A stretch of 64,000 nt of DNA from Membranipora membranacea (lineage: Eukaryota > Bryozoa > Gymnolaemata > Cheilostomatida > Membraniporidae): the NCBI GenBank assembly GCA_914767715.1, contig OU612071.1, positions 11,515,493 to 11,579,492 of the forward strand, read 5' to 3'. Numbering within the stretch: position 1 is the first letter of the stretch; each line of letters starts with the position of its first letter. Positions 56,431 to 64,000 of the stretch are shown one piece after another. The notes beneath the pieces are model-generated. The model saw only the letters and a list, made by a program, of their open reading frames with translations. It searched no databases and had not been told where the DNA came from. The position numbers and the translations under genes were made by a program.

Positions 56431-58902
56431 CGGGCTCGGGGATATACTTCTCGGTGAGAGTGGGGAAAAGGGGGAGGAGAAAAGAGAAAAAAGGGGAGGG
56501 GCAAAGGAAAGAAAGAGAATAAGTTGTCTTCTCATTTTACGTGTCATGACAACTCCTGGGATATTTCATAGTTTTTTATAGATATACAGTATTATCTTAA
56601 CACATGCATAGGGGGAGGTATACAATGGGCAGTAGAAACGCCATGTCAATTCGCAGATGAGGATTTATTGTCTTATGGGGGGAGGTATACAATGGGCAGT
56701 AGAAACGCCATTTCAATTCGCAGATGAGGATTTATTGTCTTATGAGTCATCTAAATAACTGACTTCTGATGGCTGGCAAAGAAATTCTCAGCATTGAATT
56801 ATTTGACCAGGTCGTTAATGATTTGATAGTCGCCAATAAAGGTTAGCTACGGCCTGCAACACTGCTTGTTCATCATATAAAATGAACTGAAGTAATCCTT
56901 TGTGTTAGATAGAAATGTCTATCTATGCAGCAACTTGATCAGCGATATAACAGAAACGGTATAGAGTTTTATTTTGCCAAATATTTATCAACATCATGGG
57001 TACAAGCCTTACATTGTATTTTACAAGATAAAATTTTAGACAGATTATTTCTCAACATTATAATTATAGCACCTCAATGATGACCTCAACAAAAAAACTA
57101 ATACTATTATTCAGCCTGAAAAGTTGCTACTAGAACATGAGAGTCAAGTAAAAAATAATACAACAGGAAATATCAAGCACAGTGCTATGTTTGTGTACAG
57201 ATCAGAAGTCATTCATATGCAAATCCTTAGTAGGTACTCATATAATATGTATGTTGACATCATGTCGGCCTCACAATACCTCATTGCACGCTGGATGCAG
57301 AACTTGAGGCTAATATAAAGTTTGATGAGACTGCAGCTCAGCTCATATGGCCGTACTAGTGTGGACAAGATTTGTTGAGGTGTCTTTGCAGCAGGTGATG
57401 AGTTGGCAGCGTGCAGTCGACATATAGGATGTGACAGTGTGATATTCTGAATCTGGTCAACAAGACTCCCACTCTACCTGCAAGAAGAGAATGTTTATAT
57501 TATGCAAAAGGGGCAGTGTGAAAGTATCTGATCGAACAAAAGATATTTTTTCTAATTTATTACATCGGCAATAGTATCTCTTGTCTGATCAGATGTGATC
57601 TTGTCAGGTTTGGTTGTTTTTGCGTGAGCTTTGCCATTTTACGTTGTAATAGCACATAATATTTGATTCAGCTGATACTACGTGACGGTTGCCTCAGTGC
57701 AACGTTAGAATGAAAACTATTCAAAGTGTCTAAACATCAAGCTAGAAGAGTAAATATATGTTTGAAATAAATTCAGCTAGATGAGTTAATGTTAGCTAGC
57801 ACTTAATTCTAGCAATTGAAGTAAGAGTATATTTAATGTAAAGTGTAAATGTTTGCGAGAATTAGATTTAGCTCATTCAAATAGCCGATGTGCGGAACGG
57901 CGAGCTTCTCCTACTCATCTAAGGTATGATGTAGTTCCTCAAATCAAATACTGCAATAAACATTGGGCCTACTTTGCTTTAAGAAAACAACGTACCATTT
58001 GCAAAGAGTTGATTTGTGCTCACGGGTCAGGTAATGGATAAGTAGTTGAGTTCTTAGTGGAAAACTGCCTAAGTGATCCCATCGTTCTTTGCATCATCAA
58101 GGAAACTAGATATAAACGGAAAGCACACACCAGCCGATTATTCAGTATATTGTCCTTTCGTTTGTACAACGCTAAATAAATCCATGGCCTCTCTGCCCAA
58201 AATATTAAGCCACGTTTACACATGAGGTTGAAATGGTCAAATACTACTATGTCATAAGTATCGTTGTAACACACTTTTAGCGGAAAAGACTTAATTAGAA
58301 AGTTGGAGCATGGAAGAGAATAATAATTGCGTGCATCCACCTTGTCGCCAATAAGCCATAATTTGCTTATAATATTGATTATGTCATTGTCTGACGATCG
58401 GCAAGATGACATACCCATTACCTGTATAAGATGAGGCTTGTAACAACTAGGGTTAGGGTGTTATAATCTCAAGCCAATCTGTGGCCATGTATGCCTGCTA
58501 GACATGTCACAAGACATAGGGCCTAGTGTTACCAATTCCACTGACAAAAACACTGGTAATGCATATTATACATCTGATTAGGCTAAGGCTACTTACGCTT
58601 AGCGGAGGATACTTTCTTCTCTCCATCAGTCATTTCTGCATTGAACCATGTCTTCTTCTGAATAGCATTCGGGTCTTCAACTTAACTGCTGGCAGCCTTG
58701 TCCCAAAAAGTACGTCCAGAAATATAGATTGTGTACCTTCAAGATCATGCAATGGAGATTTGAGCAAGAGAAAGACTACATAAATACTCAACTGATCGCT
58801 GAATCAGGAGCTCTTTCAATGAGAATGAGAAAACTACGCTAGTCAATAATGTCGCCATCACTTCGCCCTAATCCTTTACTGTCCCTCAGTCCCAAAGACA
58901 GC
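56431..58902. repeat. duplicated segment, copy B
   Basis: See copy A. Copy B lacks the 300-bp insert but has a local duplication of about 70 bases (56611-56740; GGGGGAGGTATACAATGGGCAG appears twice), plus a small insertion near 57968. The gap between the copies is 724 bases. Confidence 0.9.
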
Positions 58903-61900
58903 GGGTTTGTGAATTTGCGTAATTGCCGTATTACGCGTAATAATTTGCGTAATTATGTTAGTTTAGAATTTGCGTAATTTTAGGAGTTGTCTTCTATTGT
59001 TATGGTGATTAGAGTATACTGAAAAGGAAAAGCAATTCCTTGTCAAGGTCAAAGGGAGGCCATTTCCAAATAGCTTGTGTTTTATCATCTAATAAGTGAG
59101 TGAAATGTTGGGGTGATACTGCAGAGTCCTTCTTCATTCCAAAGTAAACTGATTTAAATAAGCAAAAGAAAAGGTAAATTTTATCCATACACAAACTCAA
59201 AGATAGATGAGGTGGAAAGAGAGAGAGAGAGAGAGTGAAGAGAGAGAGCCACATCACTCTACTGAGACACTCCTTGTACAGGACAGCTCAAGATGAATGT
59301 GTGTCCATTTGCACTGACAGAATTAAGAGATAAAGTTATCAAAAAAACAGGTAATACAGGGAAAATTCTGACTTGTTATTCTTATTGGTGCTGGTACTAA
59401 CTAGGTTATTGTTATTTCTGACCCAGTTCTGTACATAAATATGTATACAGGCTAGTATTTTATTGTTGGAATATTGATGTGAAGTGTAGGTTCAGGTACT
59501 GAAGTATACCTCATATATCTGGCTGTGTGGTTATGTGCTTCTTATGTACTCTAACCAAGGAGTAAAAGACTCCTTTGCTAACCACTGTCTCCCAAAACAT
59601 TCACACCTAATCCAGGATCAACTTATAATTCATAGTGACTGTTAGTGTTAGTATAACCTCTGTAGGCCTTTTTTCAACCTGAGTCCTAGCTAGCTAGTTA
59701 TATAGACTGGAATTTGGAAGGACCTTGTGCATACTTTCGAGGCAGGTATATGATTTTGGATCGCCTTCCAGGACCTAGAAATAACTGGTCAATCTGCGGT
59801 ACGTTCCAACACCTATCAAAACTCAAGCAGTAGCTTACACTCTGTAATTCAGCACAAGAAGTTTGTCTGTTAGTGCGCAAACCGAGCTGCTCACATACTA
59901 TTAGTTACACGAGTTGTTTCATATTCTCGCTTGATAATTGGAAAGCTAGAAACTGAATTAAGTTATTTAAAGATGTAGATATAATTTTTTCTGTACCACA
60001 CAGTTCACCTCATACCATGGACATCATTGATTTCAGCTGTCATTAATCAGGCTGTCATCATAGATATCTGCGGAAACAAAGAATCCCAATTACATGCGTC
60101 AAATTGAGAGTGTTATGAATGACAATAGTTTTGAATAAGTCATAATATTGAATTTGCCATCTGGAGTTTGGAATCTGTCATAAGTATTGAGTCCGCCATA
60201 CTGAGCTTGGAGTACATCATGATTAATGAATTCACCCAAGCTCACGATCTTCTTTCTCACTATGATCACTTTCAACCCACCTGATTGTTCCATCATTTAT
60301 TGATAGAGAGCAGTTAGTTTTGATGGTTTGGAGGTGCCTCAATATTTCTAGCCGACGTGAGTTAAGGTATACTTATGAGGTAGGGTAAATGTTGGCTAGC
60401 CATAAACGACGATGCTTAATGAAAACCTTTCCTCATGAGTATTTTATACTCCTCTGGGGGAGTTTCATACCATGTGTGACAAGGAGTGCAGCTCTCCTTT
60501 TGACTTGTTCTCATCTTGAACATCTGTGATAAACAGGGTTCTTCATCTTCGTTCTTGTTATATGTTTGGGGCAAGTGGTAATATAAAAATATGCTGTTGC
60601 CGGCGTTTTAGTGTAGAAGTTGGTAATGGAATTGAACATTGTGAGTATCAAATTTTATTGATAGTAATAAAGATGGGGAATGATCGCGGCCTTGTTATTA
60701 TTACTGCTATCATCATTATGGAAATGGCAAAATTTCTTTTCAGTGCTACAAATTGCCGATTGTTGATTCTTCATGGTACTGTATTACTGCTATCATAATT
60801 ATTGTGATGGTCAAATCTCATTCTGGTGATCCTCCTCGCTTTTGTTGTATGATAGTGATGTCATTGATTACTGTAAGTTGTCATATTGTTTAGTGAACTG
60901 CTCAAAAGCATTGGTGTAGCAATGCCAGGTGCACCACATATTAGGTTGTTGATGGTTGTTACATGCTATTTTTATTCAACGAACATGGTTGATTGAAGCA
61001 AAATTTTCTGTTTATTGGCTCAATGCTAAAGTGACCACACCCTTACGTCTGCTGAATAAACATTAATAGGGTGACTTAAGTGATCATTGGAAGAAAAATA
61101 AAGCTGTGGATAGACATGTAACCACTAAATACGGAGGTGTCCTCTAGCCTGGGTTTCAAATGGTGATTAATAAACGATAGCCAGAGAAACCAGCAGACTG
61201 AAAAAAATCCAGTAAAATCACGTTTATTTTTTCAACAGTTGAAATTGAGCCACCTTGTATAATTAGTGTTCTCACCTAGGCTGAGAGCTGGACATCGTTC
61301 CTACAGGGCATGATACATACCAGTGACTAAAGATGCTTGTCTTGCTCTTGCAGACTAGTTTTACCAATACACGATTCATCGAATTGCTCTAAGACATCAG
61401 CTTTGTGAGTGCTTACATGTTTTCTTTTGGATACTTTTTAATGGCATTATATATCATTTCTTCTCAACACGACGTACAGTTCCAATGGAGTCCGTATAGA
61501 TCCACACAAGTTAAGATTTTGGAATTGATCGATCAAGGTTGTAGATTAGAACACTGAAGCTGAGAACTTTCTATAGTAGTGGCAATAGGGAGAGCTTGAC
61601 TTACGTTACGTCTCTTCAGTTTCAATAGACATTACCAAGGAAACTAAAAGTTGTCTCGTCTAAAAGCAAGAGAAGACAACTCCCCCGCTTTTGTATTCCT
61701 CTGTTACAATGACCAATAAGCCTACATACATAAATGTGATCAATGAACTAAACCAAAGTACATTGATGTGATATTCTGTATAGATTGAAAAAGTGTCAAA
61801 TATTTTCAAGTTTTAGATGGCCAAGTAATTGGTCCAACTCACAAGGGCTTGGAGGTCAAAATACCTCTACCACACTTACTCTAAACTTTTATACACGGTA

Positions 61901-62811
61901 TACCTCTAAAATCTGCTTAAATGTGATTTCGACCCATAATGTTCGACCTTCTCATAAGAGCTCAGCTCATTTCAATATGAGGTTTACTTCGTTATGAGTA
62001 ATTTTACAAATCTTGATCGACTTTATGAGATTGTTTCCGCCGACTATTCTCATCTAGTTTCAAAGCTTGCAGCCCGGTTTGTGTTCTCCCCTAACAAACT
62101 CTGTATAAAAGCATTATGCTTCCTAGTGTCATGATATTTTTTCTGAAATTTTTCTTTGCTTAAATTTATCAACCAAATACCATAAGCCTAATTTGTTTTT
62201 CTTATCACTGTCTCTTTAAAAAGACGAATACATATATGATATTCGTAACGTTGAAGAGCAGAGAGTTTTATTTCTAACAACTACTACATAGATTAATTAC
62301 AATTGAAATAAAGAAAAGCATAAAAATATGAATTACATGTAGGTTGAATGCAATAGAAATATATAATAAGCTAAGGGGTTTTCGTACAGGCTGTGGTTAG
62401 AGTGTACACTGACCAACTATAAAGATTACAGGTCAAATGCACTGCACACCAGCAAAGAAATATAGCACCGGTATTTCCACAGAGATGAAATCAGGCTTGA
62501 GTGAACGCAATCATTAAAAAACATCCAACTTCCCTTATGAATTGCACAGTTACAGCCCAATTGTTGCTGGCCACTTATTTGACTTCCCAATCATCATTTT
62601 GAGTGTTGTAAAGGGTTTTAGATTCCAACTCCAACTCAGTAAGAAATGTTTTAATAGGATTTTATTTTTCAGAGAACTTCAAAATTCAAACAACATTTGG
62701 ATGGGTACAATTCCTAGGGTTATATAAAAATGATGTGGTATGTAATCTGTAATCTTGGCCTCTGCTCAGAGTAAGAAGCACATATCCTTTTCGCCATCGT
62801 CTGTGTCTTTG
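58903..62811. other. no gene recognised; several short repeats
   Basis: At 58910-58980 AATTTGCGTAATT-type units recur three to four times around the palindrome ATTACGCGTAAT. A GA-rich tract lies at 59217-59250. A possible small first exon (ATGAATGTGTGTCCATTTGC, from 59293, ending ACAG|GTAATA) has no following exon that I can identify. Confidence 0.4.
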
Positions 62812-63702
62812 CATGGGCGTCAGAAGGATTTACCATGGGGTGGTCCTTTTAGCTGTGGAGTAGTTAGTGGCATGTGTAAGCGGGGAGGGTGCGGGAGGGG
62901 CGCCCAAGCGGCCTCCCGTCGACAGAAACTTTTTGAAATTCGAGACCCAAAAAGAGACATTCTGGTACATACCAGCCAACTTTTATGGATGAGCAACACC
63001 AAGCATGATACCGGAAATATTTAACAGCAACAGCCTCTTGCCCGGGGCCCGATTGAAAGTTCTAGTGATAAAAGAAGACACTAAGTTCCCTGGTAGTAGC
63101 CTAGTTAGATAGTTTATTCGTGAACAAATTAAAAAAATGGTTGGATTAAAAACAGACCAAAGGGTACTTAGTGAACTACCAGTAAATACATACAGCATTC
63201 TTGCACCTGCAAGACCATTTTTTATTAGGCCTTATTTGATTGATTATTAGTCATTGGCGTTGCAGAATGGTACAATCGTACCCAGCTCCAGTTTTCTGCT
63301 GTGTAGCCTGGAAAAGGAATCGATTACCTGGCCCACGTCTACCTCATCAGAGCAGTGGATGTTAATGAGGGCCAGAGAATCGAGCCTTTGGGATGTCTGT
63401 GTTCGCCTGAGATAGTTATTTAGCGCCAGTAACTACACTATGCTCACACATCTTCTTCTCTCACACAACTTTTTTTTTTATAAAAGTTTTATACATGTAG
63501 ATAATTGATCAGATGAAATATTAAGAATTTATGTTGATTGGGCAACAACAACAACAGGGCAAAATAATTGGCCCTGTTATTGGCTACAAGGAGTTCCTCT
63601 GACACTGACAAGGATAAAAAACTCCAATTGTTAATAAAAAATTTTTAAACCTCCCAAGGGGTGCTCACTTGAACACCCTGAGCACCCCTTCTGACGCTCA
63701 TG
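62812..63702. mobile_element. 891-bp non-autonomous hAT-like element
   Basis: The left end CATGGGCGTCAGAAGG and the right end (read inward) CATGAGCGTCAGAAGG are 16-base inverted repeats with one mismatch. The exact 8-base sequence TGTCTTTG flanks both sides (62804-62811 and 63703-63710). An 8-bp target duplication and ends starting with CA fit the hAT superfamily. Near the right end there is an inner inverted repeat (GGGGTGCTCA..TGAGCACCCC). No transposase is encoded. Confidence 0.85.
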
Positions 63703-63710
63703 TGTCTTTG

Positions 63711-64000
63711 GCATAACCCAAGAATTATTTCGGGAAGGTGAATGCAGGTTAAAATAACAGTCTATCATATTTTTGTTATCAACATAAAAGTGGGCTTCCC
63801 TCAATATAGTGAAATTTGTATTATGTTTATTTTATGCAGCAAAATTTCTCACCTGAGATCTATTGCTAATCACCTTCCCCCACAACTAGATATCCCTTTT
63901 GGTCTCATGATTGGCAAAGACAGCCCAGAGATCATTACACCTTTACTCACAATGCGTGGAGAGCCTGGAGAAACAACAGCTTGTAAAACAAAGTTTGGCT
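63711..64000. other. window end, nothing recognised
   Basis: No feature is supported in these last bases. Confidence 0.4.

Noticed and set aside
62755-63024. 89-codon plus-strand frame
   Set aside because: It runs across the edge of the hAT-like element and has no recognisable motif.

Overview
The window looks like genomic DNA of an invertebrate animal. It is AT-rich, its genes are split by GT-AG introns, and it carries a BTB/BACK family, a membrane-anchored collagen and many transposon remnants (LINE, DIRS-like, BEL/Pao-like, tRNA-derived SINEs, MITEs). No bacterial, plastid or viral gene organisation was seen. A basal metazoan such as a sponge would fit, but the sequence does not decide this.

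Genes. (1) Three paralogous BTB-BACK genes lie on the minus strand: copy 1 at 5200-9369, copy 2 at 18272-22286 and copy 3 at 23849-26794. I assembled them by hand from splice sites. All three share the same aligned exon junctions and junction phases (0, 0, 1, 2, plus an initial phase-0 junction where exon 1 was found), and each ends in a divergent C-terminal exon that I do not recognise. (2) A plus-strand gene at 46030-49904 encodes a type II transmembrane collagen of 472 residues in five coding exons. A TATA box and an untranslated first exon are visible upstream (about 45439-45542), and an AATAAA signal at 50041. (3) A probable small type I membrane protein lies on the minus strand (13138-14998). 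It has a signal-peptide exon, a transmembrane exon and a last exon with tyrosine motifs; its exon chain is incomplete. (4) A short ankyrin-like fragment lies at 27383-27536, minus strand.

Mobile DNA. From left to right: a tRNA-derived SINE (1-185), a DIRS-like RT relic (1399-1782), a 388-bp MITE flanked by TTAA (3331-3718), a foldback element with arms of about 390 bp and a tandem-repeat core (10770-12800), a 223-bp MITE family with 5-bp target duplications (best copies 13539-13752 and 19457-19679), a LINE relic (15440-16510), a BEL/Pao-like RT relic inside the copy-3 gene (25611-25790), a 102-bp near-perfect palindrome with 9-bp target duplications (29338-29439), a 10-kb field of related repeats in both orientations (31640-41800), a repeated pair (42520-43690), a U2-snRNA-like segment (50812-51048), a direct duplication of about 2.5 kb (53001-55706 and 56431-58902), and an 891-bp hAT-like non-autonomous element with 8-bp target duplications (62812-63702).

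The left 27 kb is gene-bearing with repeats in introns and spacers. The stretch from 27 to 45 kb is almost entirely repeats. The collagen gene occupies 45.4-50.1 kb. From 50 kb to the end the window is repeats and unassigned sequence. The genes are not an operon; the only functional grouping visible is the local BTB family.
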